This document shows, piece after piece, positions 1-8,471 of a DNA stretch of 35,344 nt. Where the stretch lies: positions 1 to 35,344 of the forward strand of contig JANSYC010000039.1 in assembly GCA_024742605.1 (NCBI GenBank), given 5' to 3'. Source of the DNA: Alphaproteobacteria bacterium (GTDB lineage Bacteria; Pseudomonadota; Alphaproteobacteria; Thalassobaculales; Thalassobaculaceae). Under the pieces are notes generated by a model. The model searched no databases. It saw nothing but the letters and a program-made list of their open reading frames with translations, and had not been told where the DNA came from. The translations under genes and the position numbers were made by a program. Every line of letters begins with the position of its first letter. The stretch's first letter is position 1.

Positions 1-40
1 GCTGACCGAGACCCACCTGCCGGTTCTTCGGGCCCACTGA
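1..40 (+). CDS. C-terminal tail of an upstream gene (partial)
   Basis: Reading from base 2 the frame encodes LTETHLPVLRAH and stops with TGA at 38-40. It is followed within eight bases by a long GC-rich palindrome, as expected for the end of a transcription unit. Only 12 residues are visible, so no family can be named. The frame beginning at base 1 has no stop here, so this call rests mainly on the position relative to the palindrome. Confidence 0.3.
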   Translation, partial: LTETHLPVLRAH

Positions 41-47
41 AGCCGCG

Positions 48-81
48 CCGGCCGCCCGGCGATCGATCGCCGGGCGGCCGG
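48..81 (+). terminator. 34-bp perfect palindrome, probable terminator-like hairpin
   Basis: Bases 48-81 form a perfect inverted repeat with no unpaired centre in duplex DNA; the middle is GATCGATC at 61-68. As RNA it would fold into a very GC-rich hairpin. It lies directly after the upstream stop and before fabI. No run of T follows, so it is not a classical rho-independent terminator. It could instead stabilise the 3' end or be a protein-binding site. Confidence 0.4.
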
Positions 82-155
82 TCCCGAGTCCCGACGCCTC
101 GATGCCACGGCTCCCCACCCCTCGGTCAGGCGATCCGTCGAAGACCGGGGAAAGC

Positions 156-183
156 TTGCGGCACCCACCTGTTCGTGTAGGAT
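156..183 (+). promoter_or_regulatory. Candidate sigma70-type promoter for fabI-aroC
   Basis: TTGCGG at 156-161 and TAGGAT at 178-183 are separated by 16 bp. Transcription would begin near 190, about 30 bases before the fabI start. The placement supports the internal fabI start at 222 over the longer frame from 102, which would put the promoter inside the coding region. Confidence 0.42.
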
Positions 184-221
184 GCGCCACCCTTTTTAAC
201 ACGCAATTGGCGGGGCGGAGC

Positions 222-1034
222 ATGACCGACGGAACGCGCATCATGGCGGGCAAGCGGGGCCTGGTGATGGGCGTCGCGAACGACCGTTCGATCGCTTGGG
301 GCATCGCGAAAGCGGCTGCCGACCATGGTGCCGAGATCGCCCTGACCTTTCAGGGGGAAGCGCTCGAGAAACGGGTCCGCCCGCTTGCCGAGAGCATCGG
401 CGCCAAGCATGTGCTGCCCTGCGACGTCACCGACGACGGCAGCGTGGAGGCGGTATTCAAGACGCTTGAGAAAGACTGGGGCAAGCTGGACTTCGTGGTG
501 CACGGGATCGCCTACTCCGACAAGGAAGAGCTGAAGGGCAAGTATCTCGCGACGACGAAGACCAACTTCCTGCGGACCCTCGACATCTCCTGCTACTCGT
601 TCACCACCATCGCCCGCCATGCCGCGGACCTGATGCCGGACGGCGGCAGCCTCCTCACGCTGACCTACTACGGCGCGGAGCGGGTCATGCCGCACTACAA
701 TGTGATGGGTGTCGCCAAGGCGGCCCTCGAAGCCAGTGTCCGCTATCTGGCGGTCGATCTGGGTGATAAGGGCATTCGCGTGAACGGTTTGTCCGCCGGT
801 CCGATGAAGACCCTGGCCGCGTCCGGGATCGGCGATTTCCGCTATATCCTGAAGTGGAACCAGTACAACTCTCCACTCCGACGCAACGTGACACTGGAAG
901 ATGTCGGCGGCTCCGGCCTCTATCTGCTGAGCGATTTCTCAACCGGCGTGACCGGCGAGGTTCATCACGTGGACTGCGGCTACAACATCGTCGGCATGAA
1001 GGCTGTGGACGCGCCTGATATCGCGACCGTCTGA
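222..1034 (+). CDS. fabI: Enoyl-[acyl-carrier-protein] reductase (NADH), FabI type
   Basis: This cytoplasmic enzyme reduces trans-2-enoyl-ACP in the last step of each fatty-acid elongation cycle. The 270-residue protein has the family length and the divergent SDR layout: N-terminal nucleotide-binding stretch KRGLVMGVANDRSIAWGIA (residues 11-29), catalytic Tyr159 and Lys166 spaced Y-x6-K, and a second conserved Tyr149 near the substrate. The frame is open back to 102, but homologues begin close to the MAGKRG segment. I chose ATG 222 (MTDGTRIMAGKRG); ATG 243 is the alternative. The ribosome site is poor for both (GGAG one base before 222; GGA ten bases before 243). aroC follows 12 bases after the stop, an arrangement seen in other alphaproteobacteria. 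Confidence 0.95.
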   Translation: MTDGTRIMAGKRGLVMGVANDRSIAWGIAKAAADHGAEIALTFQGEALEKRVRPLAESIGAKHVLPCDVTDDGSVEAVFKTLEKDWGKLDFVVHGIAYSDKEELKGKYLATTKTNFLRTLDISCYSFTTIARHAADLMPDGGSLLTLTYYGAERVMPHYNVMGVAKAALEASVRYLAVDLGDKGIRVNGLSAGPMKTLAASGIGDFRYILKWNQYNSPLRRNVTLEDVGGSGLYLLSDFSTGVTGEVHHVDCGYNIVGMKAVDAPDIATV

Positions 1035-1046
1035 CGGACCCGAATC

Positions 1047-2153
1047 ATGGCAAGCAATGCTTTTGGAGAGATTTTTCGCGTCACCACCTGGGGCGAGAGC
1101 CACGGGACGGCCATCGGCTGCGTGATCGACGGGGCCCCGCCGCGCATCGCCCTGTCGGAACTGGATATACAGCACGACCTGGATCGTCGGCGTCCCGGCC
1201 AGTCCCGCCACACCACCCAGCGGCGCGAGCCCGATCAGGTCAAGATCCTGTCCGGCGTCTATGACGGCATGACCACCGGCACGCCGATCTCCCTGATGAT
1301 CGAGAATGTCGACCAGCGATCGAAGGACTACGGCGAAATCCAGCATCAGTATCGGCCGGGCCACGCGGACTATACCTATGACACCAAATACGGCATCCGG
1401 GACCACCGGGGCGGCGGACGGTCTTCGGCCCGGGAGACCGCCATGCGGGTCGCCGCGGGCGCCGTCGCCAAGAAGGTCCTGGCCGGGCGCCTCGGCAACG
1501 CCTTCGCCGTCCGCGGCGCTCTGGTGCAGGTCGGGTCGCACGGGATCGACCGGGACAACTGGGACTGGGACGAAGTCGGCCGCAACCCGTTCTTCTGCCC
1601 CGACGCCAAGGCCGCCGCCCATTGGGACGGGTTTCTGGACGAGGTCCGCAAGTCCGGTTCCTCCGCCGGTGCGGTGGTCGAAATCGTCGGAAGCGCGGTG
1701 CCTGCCGGATTGGGAGAGCCGATTTACGGCAAGCTCGACACCGACCTTGCCGCCGCGATGATGAGCATCAATGCGGTCAAGGGGGTTGAGATCGGCGCCG
1801 GCTTCGGAGCGGCATCTGTTCCGGGCCATGAGGCGGCGGACGAAATGCGACTGGACGGCGACAAGCCGGTCTTTCTGTCGAACAATGCCGGCGGCATCCT
1901 CGGTGGCATCTCGACCGGCCAGGACGTGGTCGTGCGGTTCGCGGTCAAGCCGACCAGTTCGATCCTCTCACCGCGCCAATCGATCGATCGGTTCAGCAAG
2001 GAGGTCGACGTGATCACCAAGGGCCGACACGATCCTTGCGTCGGAATCCGCGCGGTTCCGGTGGGCGAGGCCATGATGGCCTGCGTGCTGCTGGACCATC
2101 TGATGCGTCACGAAGCGCAGTGCGGTCCCCTGGCATCCCGCTCCACCTCCTGA
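1047..2153 (+). CDS. aroC: Chorismate synthase
   Basis: Chorismate synthase converts 5-enolpyruvylshikimate-3-phosphate to chorismate with reduced FMN, the last step of the common aromatic pathway. The protein has 368 residues, normal for bacteria. It shows the N-terminal TTWGESHG signature with His19, and the second signature [18 protein letters not shown] with His120; these two histidines are the conserved active-site pair. The C-terminal half keeps [16 protein letters not shown]-like sequence (written here as [17 protein letters not shown]). It sits 12 bases after fabI on the same strand, so the two are probably co-transcribed. The last ~15 residues are variable. Confidence 0.97.
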   Translation: MASNAFGEIFRVTTWGESHGTAIGCVIDGAPPRIALSELDIQHDLDRRRPGQSRHTTQRREPDQVKILSGVYDGMTTGTPISLMIENVDQRSKDYGEIQHQYRPGHADYTYDTKYGIRDHRGGGRSSARETAMRVAAGAVAKKVLAGRLGNAFAVRGALVQVGSHGIDRDNWDWDEVGRNPFFCPDAKAAAHWDGFLDEVRKSGSSAGAVVEIVGSAVPAGLGEPIYGKLDTDLAAAMMSINAVKGVEIGAGFGAASVPGHEAADEMRLDGDKPVFLSNNAGGILGGISTGQDVVVRFAVKPTSSILSPRQSIDRFSKEVDVITKGRHDPCVGIRAVPVGEAMMACVLLDHLMRHEAQCGPLASRSTS

Positions 2154-2307
2154 ACGGAGCGCCGCGCGTGCAGGCCCCGTCATACGAGAGCGGCCTGCAG
2201 CGGGCAAAGGACTCTCTGGCCCAGACGGAAACAGTCCTATCCGGCCGCATTCCGGGCAAGGCCACGTGCAAGCAAGTCTCGTGCGTCCGCAACCAGACGT
2301 CCTGCCA

Positions 2308-2339
2308 TTGTTTGTGCCGTCGCTCAAAAGGAATATGAT
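2308..2339 (+). promoter_or_regulatory. Candidate promoter for sppA
   Basis: TTGTGC at 2312-2317 and TATGAT at 2334-2339 are separated by 16 bp; the -10 hexamer matches the consensus at five of six positions. It would give a leader of about 75 bases before the sppA start at 2420. It lies in the 266-base gap after aroC (2154-2419), in which I see no gene and no clear terminator. Confidence 0.42.
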
Positions 2340-2419
2340 TGTTCATAGCGGCTTGGCTCGGCAGGCGTCGAGCTAAGTGCGCCGTAACGAAGACTGTGCA
2401 ACACGGAGAGAGCGGCGCT

Positions 2420-4165
2420 ATGCGACGTATTTTGGTCGGGATCCTGGCAACGGTCGGAGTGGTTTTCCTGATCTCGACAGCCGGTCTTGTTGCCGGTCTC
2501 TGGTGGGCGTTCGGCGCATTCCTCGAAGACGCCCCGCTGCCCGACAGCTTCGTTCTGGCGCTCACCATCTCCGATGAGATTCCGGAAGCCTCACCGAACG
2601 ATCCGATTGCAGCGTTGTGGCCGTCGGAAGCGGAACTGGGCCTTGTCGACATGGTCGACGCGATCGACCAGGCCGCGGGCGACGACCGGGTGAAGGGATT
2701 GATCGCCGACCTGTCCGGCGCCGCCCCCGGTTTCGCACAGACCCAGGAATTGCGGGCGGCGGTGTTCCGGTTCCGGGCGACCGGCAAGACCGCCGTCGCC
2801 TTCGCGGACAGTTTCGAATCCGGCGCCGGCGGCTACTATCTCGCGAGCGCATTCGACCAAATCTTGATGCAGCCCTCGGGACTGCTCGGGCTGACCGGGC
2901 TTTCCATAGAACTGCCCTTGGCGCGCGAATTGATGGAGAAGGTCGGACTGCTGCCAGAATTCGAAACCCGATACGAGTACAAGGGCGCCATGTCGTTCCT
3001 GACCGATCGTGAATTCCCCCCGGCGCTGCGGGAGAACTACACACGGATCGCAGAGTCCCTCTACGCGCAGATGGTCTCGGGGATCGCCAGCGCACGGCGA
3101 ATGAGCGGCAGCAATGTCTCCGACGTGATCGATGGCGGTCCGCTGTTGGCGGACGAAGCCGCCAACAACGGGCTGATCGATGGTCTGGGCTACGCGCGCG
3201 AGGCCAAGCTATTGGCAACCGGAGGCTCGCTTGAGACCGTCGATGCCGGTCAGTACCTGGCGACGGCCGGACATCCGCATGAGGAAGGTGTTCGGATCGC
3301 TCTGTTGCACCTGGACGGGCAGATCGATCGCGGCGATGACGGTCCCCTGCAACGCCAGCATTTCGCCGGATCCGTCAATTTTGACCGCGCGGTCGACGGA
3401 ATTCTGGAAGATGACGAGGTTCGGGCGGTCATCCTGCGGATCTCCAGCCCGGGCGGCAGCTTTGTCGCCTCTGACACCATGCGTCGCGCGGTCCTGCGAC
3501 TGCGGGAAGCGGACCTCCCGGTGATCGCGAGCTTCGGGGACATGGCCGCGTCCGGGGGCTACTACGCAGCCCTGCCCGCCACCCATGTCTTGGCCCATCC
3601 GGGTACCCTGACCGGATCGATCGGTGCCGTCGGCGGAAAGGTCAGCGGCGCCGGGCTGCTGGACGAACTGGACGTGGCGATCGGCCGCGTGGAGATCGGC
3701 GACAATGCGGGGATCTACTCGGTCACCCGACCGTTCACCCAGAGCCAAAGCCTGCGGATGAAACGGATCCTCGATTCGATCTACGACGACTTCGCGAGCA
3801 AGGTCGGCGCCGCCCGGAACCTGAACCAGGACGAGGTCGACGCCGTTGCCCGCGGTCGGGTCTGGACCGGAGAGGATGCCCGGCGGGTCGGGCTGGTCGA
3901 CGGGTTGGGCGGGTACTCCGAAGCGCTTCAGCTTGCGCGGCAAGCGATCGGCATCGCCCCCGATGCCCCGGTCGAGCGTGTCCGGTTCCCGCGCGACGGC
4001 TACGATACCGAAGCCCTGTTGGGCGCTCTGGCAGATGGAGACATCACGAGTGCAATCCTCTCGTTGGGAGAGGTTGCGCGGATGGCTGCGGTCATCCTGG
4101 ACACCCAGCGCCTCGCGACAGGGCCTTTGATCCAGGCCGAAGCCCCCTATATGCGCGTTAGATAG
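2420..4165 (+). CDS. sppA: Signal peptide peptidase SppA, 67K type
   Basis: This inner-membrane serine protease (family S49) degrades cleaved signal peptides. The 581-residue protein has one N-terminal membrane segment (about residues 4-34) and two tandem S49 domains, the long type found in E. coli. The Ser/Lys dyad is split between domains: Lys188 in TRYEYKGAMSFLTDREF of the N-terminal domain, and Ser378 in GDMAASGGYYAA of the C-terminal domain. The C-terminal domain also has ISSPGGS and LTGSIGAVGG. The frame is open from 2339, but ATG 2420 has a good GGAGAG at 2405-2410 and places the membrane anchor at the N-terminus, so I start there. A small secreted protein follows 47 bases later. Confidence 0.93.
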   Translation: MRRILVGILATVGVVFLISTAGLVAGLWWAFGAFLEDAPLPDSFVLALTISDEIPEASPNDPIAALWPSEAELGLVDMVDAIDQAAGDDRVKGLIADLSGAAPGFAQTQELRAAVFRFRATGKTAVAFADSFESGAGGYYLASAFDQILMQPSGLLGLTGLSIELPLARELMEKVGLLPEFETRYEYKGAMSFLTDREFPPALRENYTRIAESLYAQMVSGIASARRMSGSNVSDVIDGGPLLADEAANNGLIDGLGYAREAKLLATGGSLETVDAGQYLATAGHPHEEGVRIALLHLDGQIDRGDDGPLQRQHFAGSVNFDRAVDGILEDDEVRAVILRISSPGGSFVASDTMRRAVLRLREADLPVIASFGDMAASGGYYAALPATHVLAHPGTLTGSIGAVGGKVSGAGLLDELDVAIGRVEIGDNAGIYSVTRPFTQSQSLRMKRILDSIYDDFASKVGAARNLNQDEVDAVARGRVWTGEDARRVGLVDGLGGYSEALQLARQAIGIAPDAPVERVRFPRDGYDTEALLGALADGDITSAILSLGEVARMAAVILDTQRLATGPLIQAEAPYMRVR

Positions 4166-4212
4166 GGATGTCTGACACCCGGCGCGGGAACCTTTGAGAC
4201 TGGAGAGGGATC

Positions 4213-4725
4213 ATGGGCTGCTTTCATCGACTCCAACGGATCGGACCTCTGCTGCGCGGCGCGTCGGCGCTGGCTGTGGCAACGCTGCTCCTCATGCCGG
4301 ACGGCACGGTTTCCGGAAGCCCCGCTCTCGCGGCCGAGGCGGAATCCACCAAGGACCGGAAAGAGCAGGAGAAAGTTCAAGAAAAGAAGGACAAGGAATT
4401 CAATCGCGAGATCCAGTTTCGCCGGGTGATCGGTCCGAAAGTGCTCGCCTTGGGTCCCTACAGCGTGTCCCTGTTCGTACAGGGGCAGCCGGTCGAAGGC
4501 CGGGTCAGGGTCGCGGTCCAGGCCAAGTCCGTGTCCGACAAGACGACGATGGATGCGCAGAAATGGGCGATCAACGGGATCATTTATCCGCTCGCAGTCC
4601 GCATGTTCGAGAGCGGACGCCCCACGCCCAATGCCATCCGCGACTTCAAAGGCTCCGCCTATGAGCTGCTGTCGAAGCGGTACCCGGGCATGGTCGACGA
4701 AGTCTTCATCGAGTCGCTGATCTAG
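4213..4725 (+). CDS. Small exported protein with a FliL-like C-terminal region
   Basis: 170 residues. A hydrophobic stretch at about residues 12-41, ending SPALAAEA, looks like a signal peptide or anchor. A highly charged linker rich in Lys/Glu (about 43-63) follows, then a compact domain (about 66-170). The pattern of that domain recalls FliL: a strand LGPYSVSLFV, a second strand VRVAVQAKSV, a helix containing INGIIYPLAVRMF, and a final helix-strand ending VDEVFIESLI. This is my pattern reading, not a family match I can confirm. No flagellar genes are near, so a flagellar role is not supported. The start has GGAGAGGGA at 4202-4210. It may be co-transcribed with sppA. Confidence 0.75.
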   Translation: MGCFHRLQRIGPLLRGASALAVATLLLMPDGTVSGSPALAAEAESTKDRKEQEKVQEKKDKEFNREIQFRRVIGPKVLALGPYSVSLFVQGQPVEGRVRVAVQAKSVSDKTTMDAQKWAINGIIYPLAVRMFESGRPTPNAIRDFKGSAYELLSKRYPGMVDEVFIESLI

Positions 4726-4786
4726 GATTGAGCCCAACTCATCGGCGCGCGCGGACTTCCGTGCCGGAATGGAAACACCGTAACCC

Positions 4787-4815
4787 TTGCAGGACGGTGG
4801 TGCAGCGGCTATTCG
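4787..4815 (+). promoter_or_regulatory. Candidate promoter upstream of the gamma-glutamyltransferase gene
   Basis: TTGCAG (4787-4792) and TATTCG (4810-4815) are separated by 17 bp, with transcription expected about 55 bases before the start at 4878. It lies in the 152-base gap after the FliL-like gene. Both hexamers are moderate matches. Confidence 0.33.
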
Positions 4816-4877
4816 AACGCTTTCCAAGTGGGAGTGCCCGATGCCCCACCCGCGTTCCTGATACCGGAGTATCCCCG

Positions 4878-6461
4878 ATGCGAGATCTTCATCTTCCAGG
4901 CCGTTCGCCGGTCTATGCGCCGAACGCCTGCATTGCCACCTCGCATCCGCTGGCCAGCCAAGCCGGTCTCGAGATGCTGAAATCCGGCGGCAACGCGATT
5001 GATGCTGCAATTACGGCCTGTGCGGTGATGTGCGTGGTCGAGCCGCACATGACCGGAATCGGCGGCGATTGCTTCGCTCTGGTCGCCCCCAAGGGTGCCA
5101 GCAAGCCATTCGCCCTGAACGGGTCGGGCAAGGCACCGATGGCGGCGACGCTCGATTGGTTCAAGGAAAACGGCATTACCGAGCTCAAGGGCACCGGCGA
5201 CCCGCACACCGTCACCATTCCAGGTGCCATCGCGGGCTGGGCGGCTCTGTTGGAGCGGTTCGGCAGCAAGACCTTCGCCGAAGTCCTGGCGCCCGCCATC
5301 GCCTATGCCGAGGGCGGCTACCCGATCGCGCCGCGCGTCGGCGCGGATTGGGAGGACGAGGTCGAGCGTCTGTCGGCCCACCCCGTGTCCAGGGCCACCA
5401 TGCTGGTCGACGGGAAGGCGCCGGAGATCGGCTCCCTGCACCACCAGCCGAAGCTGGCCGGCACGCTGCGAAAGATCGCGGCACAGGGACGAGACGGGTT
5501 CTACAAAGGCTCGGTCGCCGACGATATCGTCACCCATCTGCAGTCGCTAGGCGGCTTGCACACGATGGACGACTTCGCCGCCGCGTCAGCCGACTGGGTC
5601 GAGCCGATTTCCGCCAACTACAAAGGCTATGACATCCACGAGTGCCCGCCGAACGGCCAGGGCATCTGCGCGCTGATCATCATCAAGATTCTGGAGAAGC
5701 ATGACATCGCGTCGCTGTCCGAGGTCGATCGGGTCCACCTGATCGCCGAGGCAACCAAGCTCGGTTATGCCACCCGCGACCGCTATATCAGCGACCCGAG
5801 CCAGGTCGCCGTTCCGGTCGACTGGCTGCTGTCGGACGCGCACGTCTCGCAGCTGAACGCGATGATCGACATGACCAAGGCCGGCGCGTTCGCCGAAAGC
5901 GACTTCCCGGTTCACAAAGACACAATCTACCTCTCCTGCGTCGATGCGGACGGCACCTCGATCAGTTTCATCAACTCCCTGTTCAGCGGCTTCGGCAGCG
6001 CGATCATGGCGCCGGAAAGCGGCGTGATGCTGCACAACCGCGGCCAATCCTTCAACCTGATCGAAGGTCATGTGAACGCGATCGCGCCGGGCAAACGGCC
6101 GATGCATACGATCATTCCCGGCATGCTCTCCAAGGACGGCACGATCCTCGGTCCGTTCGGCGTCATGGGCGGCCAGTATCAGTCGACCGGCCACGCGAGC
6201 TTCCTGACCAATGTGATCGACTTCGGCATGGACCCGCAGGAAGCCATGGACGCGCCCCGCAGCTTCGCGCTGAAGGGAGAACTGCAGGTCGAGCGGACCC
6301 TGGCCCCGGAAACCTATGCCGCCCTCGAGGCGCGCGGCCACGTGCTCAAGCATATGGACAAGCCGATCGGCGGCAGCCAGGCGGTGATGATCGATCCTGA
6401 CACGGGTGTCCTGACCGGTGCCTCGGACCCCCGCAAGGACGGCTGCGCGCTCGGCTACTGA
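4878..6461 (+). CDS. Gamma-glutamyltransferase family hydrolase
   Basis: Member of the Ntn-hydrolase gamma-glutamyltransferase family, which self-cleaves to form a large and a small subunit. At 527 residues the length fits. The likely nucleophile is Thr349, in DTIYLSCVDADGT, the position of the new N-terminus in E. coli Ggt; cleavage would give pieces of about 348 and 179 residues. Conserved family blocks include SGGNAIDAAIT (near residues 35-45), GIGGDCFALV and PGAIAGW. The frame is open from 4728, but ATG 4878 has CCGGAG eight bases upstream and the family-typical N-terminus. No signal peptide is visible, unlike classical periplasmic Ggt. That leaves other family activities possible, such as amide or acylase hydrolysis. 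A Gfo/Idh/MocA oxidoreductase follows 23 bases later. Confidence 0.9.
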   Translation: MRDLHLPGRSPVYAPNACIATSHPLASQAGLEMLKSGGNAIDAAITACAVMCVVEPHMTGIGGDCFALVAPKGASKPFALNGSGKAPMAATLDWFKENGITELKGTGDPHTVTIPGAIAGWAALLERFGSKTFAEVLAPAIAYAEGGYPIAPRVGADWEDEVERLSAHPVSRATMLVDGKAPEIGSLHHQPKLAGTLRKIAAQGRDGFYKGSVADDIVTHLQSLGGLHTMDDFAAASADWVEPISANYKGYDIHECPPNGQGICALIIIKILEKHDIASLSEVDRVHLIAEATKLGYATRDRYISDPSQVAVPVDWLLSDAHVSQLNAMIDMTKAGAFAESDFPVHKDTIYLSCVDADGTSISFINSLFSGFGSAIMAPESGVMLHNRGQSFNLIEGHVNAIAPGKRPMHTIIPGMLSKDGTILGPFGVMGGQYQSTGHASFLTNVIDFGMDPQEAMDAPRSFALKGELQVERTLAPETYAALEARGHVLKHMDKPIGGSQAVMIDPDTGVLTGASDPRKDGCALGY

Positions 6462-6484
6462 TTACGGCTAACAGGGGCGGAAAC

Positions 6485-7453
6485 ATGACACATAAAACCG
6501 CGATCATCGGCCTCGGCATCATGGGTCGGCGGATGCTGGACAATCTGCTGGTGCATCCGGAGTTCGAGGTGACGGGCCTTTGGGATCCGTCCTCCGATGC
6601 GCTCGCCAAGGCTCGGGAGATCGCTCCTGGCGCGCCGAGCGCCGAGACCGCGGAGCTCGCGATCGCGGGCGCCGACATGGTCTACCTCGCCTGCCCTCCT
6701 GCCCCGCGCAAGGCTTATGCGCTGGCAGCGTCCGCCGCCGGCAAGGGCGTGTTCATGGAGAAGCCGCTGGGCGTCGACAATGCCGAAAGCCGGGACCTCA
6801 CCGCGCGACTCAAGACAGGTCGTCTGCCGAGCGTGGTGAACTTCACCCAGGCCAGCTCACGCGGCTTCGAGGAACTGCACCGCGCAATCGCCGCGGGCGA
6901 GACCGGCGATCTGGTCGGCATCGACATCGTGGTAACCTATCCGTCTTGGCCGCGCGCCTGGCAAGTCGAGGCCGACTGGCTGCGCTTCAAAGCGGAGGGA
7001 GGTTACACCCGCGAAGTAATCTCCCACTTCCTGTTCCTGGCTGGACGCTTCCTCGGCCCGCTGACCTTGAAGCATGCGCGTCCGAGCTACCCGTCAAACC
7101 CGGCTCTTTGCGAGACCGACATCATCGCGCGGCTGGAGACGGCGGACGGTAGGCCGGTGAACGTGATCGGCACGGTCGGCGGCGCACAGCCCGACCGGCA
7201 GGAGGTCACCGTCAAGGCCGCGAGGCAGAGCCATCAGTTCCGGGAGTTCTACCAGCTCTGGCGTTCGGACGGCGGTGACTGGAAAGAGGCGCTCGACTGG
7301 TCGACCGGCGAGGACCCCCGCCGCAGCGCCCTGCAACGCCAGCTCACCCAGGCCGACCGATGGCTGCGCGGCGAAGCCCACGAGCTCGCCAGCGTCGAGG
7401 AGGCTCTTGCTGTGCAGGAACTGGTTGAGGGCATGCTGGCGGGCCGAGGCTGA
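6485..7453 (+). CDS. Gfo/Idh/MocA-family NAD(P)-dependent oxidoreductase
   Basis: 322 residues. The N-terminal Rossmann fold begins KTAIIGLGIMGRRM (GxGxxG). The family Lys is in MEKPLG near residue 96, which normally contacts substrate and cofactor. The remaining two thirds form the typical C-terminal sheet domain. Members oxidise or reduce sugars, inositols and related polyols; the substrate here cannot be told. The start ATG at 6485 is preceded by GGGGCGGAAA. It lies 23 bases after the gamma-glutamyltransferase gene, so the two probably share a transcript. It ends four bases before the convergent nitronate monooxygenase gene. Confidence 0.88.
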   Translation: MTHKTAIIGLGIMGRRMLDNLLVHPEFEVTGLWDPSSDALAKAREIAPGAPSAETAELAIAGADMVYLACPPAPRKAYALAASAAGKGVFMEKPLGVDNAESRDLTARLKTGRLPSVVNFTQASSRGFEELHRAIAAGETGDLVGIDIVVTYPSWPRAWQVEADWLRFKAEGGYTREVISHFLFLAGRFLGPLTLKHARPSYPSNPALCETDIIARLETADGRPVNVIGTVGGAQPDRQEVTVKAARQSHQFREFYQLWRSDGGDWKEALDWSTGEDPRRSALQRQLTQADRWLRGEAHELASVEEALAVQELVEGMLAGRG

Positions 7454-7457
7454 CGCC

Positions 7458-8471
7458 CTACTCAGCCGCGCGCCTCGCCGATGCGGCCAGTGCGCCCAAC
7501 CGGCCCGTCGCGGCCGCCGCCTCGTCGACCAACCGGTCCATGATCGCGTCGACGGGCTCAATCCGGTCGGCGAAGACACAGGCCTGTCCCATGGACAGGA
7601 TACCCTTCTCAGGATCGCCCTCGGTATAAGCCTCTTTCTGCGCGGTGCCCATGACGTAGGGGCGATAGACTTCGAAATCGGTCACGCCCGACGCCTCGAG
7701 CTTCGCGATCGCGCGGGTGGTCTCGTTGTCGATGCCTCGGAAGGTGTTGCGCATGGAGGCGAGCACCAGGGCCGTTTGGGTTTCATCCGCGTCCACAACC
7801 CGTTGCTTGATCCGGTCATGGGACCAAATCTCGGAGGCGACCAGGAAGCGCGTGCCGAGCAACACACCCTCCGCTCCCATGGCGAGCAACCCGGCGATCT
7901 GCCCGCCGGTGCCGATGCCGCCGCCGATCACAACCGGGATCGATACCCGCGCGACGGCCAGCGGTGCCTGAACGATCGAGCCGACCAGATTCAGGCCCGG
8001 ATGTCCGCCGCATTCCGAGCCCACCACCGCGATCGCGTCGAGCGGCAGTTTGCCGGTGGCCGAGATCGCGTGTTTGACGGTCGCCACCTTGTGCATCACG
8101 ACCGCACCGGCATCCTTGATCCGTTCGACGAGATGCGCGGGCGGGAGACCGGCGGTTTCGAAATGCCGGACGCCCTTGTCGAGCGCTATCTCAAGCTGGG
8201 CGGGCAGGTCCGCATTCTGCTCCGGGCGGACCGACATGTAGAGATTGACGCCGAACGGCTTTCCGCCGGTCAGCCGCTGGGCCTTGTCGAGTTCCGCCTC
8301 GAAATCCTTGAAGTCCGGGAAGGTCTTGGCGGTGATGAAACCCATCCCGCCGGCGTTCACCACAGCGGCGACGTAGTTGGCGTCCGCCAGCCACATCAAA
8401 CCGCCGGCGAGGATCGGATGCCGTATGCCGAACAGCTCGGTAATCCGGGTCTGAAACAGCGCGTCCCTCAT
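7458..8471 (-). CDS. Nitronate monooxygenase / 2-nitropropane dioxygenase family FMN enzyme
   Basis: 337-residue TIM-barrel flavoprotein. Family marks are IRHPILAGGLMW near the N-terminus, GSECGGHPG at residues 151-159 (His157 is at the position of the proposed catalytic base), and the FMN-phosphate loop VIGGGIGTGGQIAGLLAMGAEGV with GTRF from about residue 181. Characterised relatives oxidise alkyl nitronates; many family members have other, unknown roles, including steps on acyl-CoA-like substrates. Its ATG overlaps the stop of the upstream acyl-CoA synthetase gene (ATGA, 8468-8471), so translation is probably coupled. That places it as the third enzyme of the cyclase operon rather than a stand-alone detoxification gene. 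Confidence 0.92.
   Translation of the reverse strand: MRDALFQTRITELFGIRHPILAGGLMWLADANYVAAVVNAGGMGFITAKTFPDFKDFEAELDKAQRLTGGKPFGVNLYMSVRPEQNADLPAQLEIALDKGVRHFETAGLPPAHLVERIKDAGAVVMHKVATVKHAISATGKLPLDAIAVVGSECGGHPGLNLVGSIVQAPLAVARVSIPVVIGGGIGTGGQIAGLLAMGAEGVLLGTRFLVASEIWSHDRIKQRVVDADETQTALVLASMRNTFRGIDNETTRAIAKLEASGVTDFEVYRPYVMGTAQKEAYTEGDPEKGILSMGQACVFADRIEPVDAIMDRLVDEAAAATGRLGALAASARRAAE

Noticed and set aside
102-221. Extended FabI N-terminus from base 102
   Set aside because: The extra 40 residues have no homology-like content and would overlap the likely promoter; known FabI proteins begin near MAGKRG.
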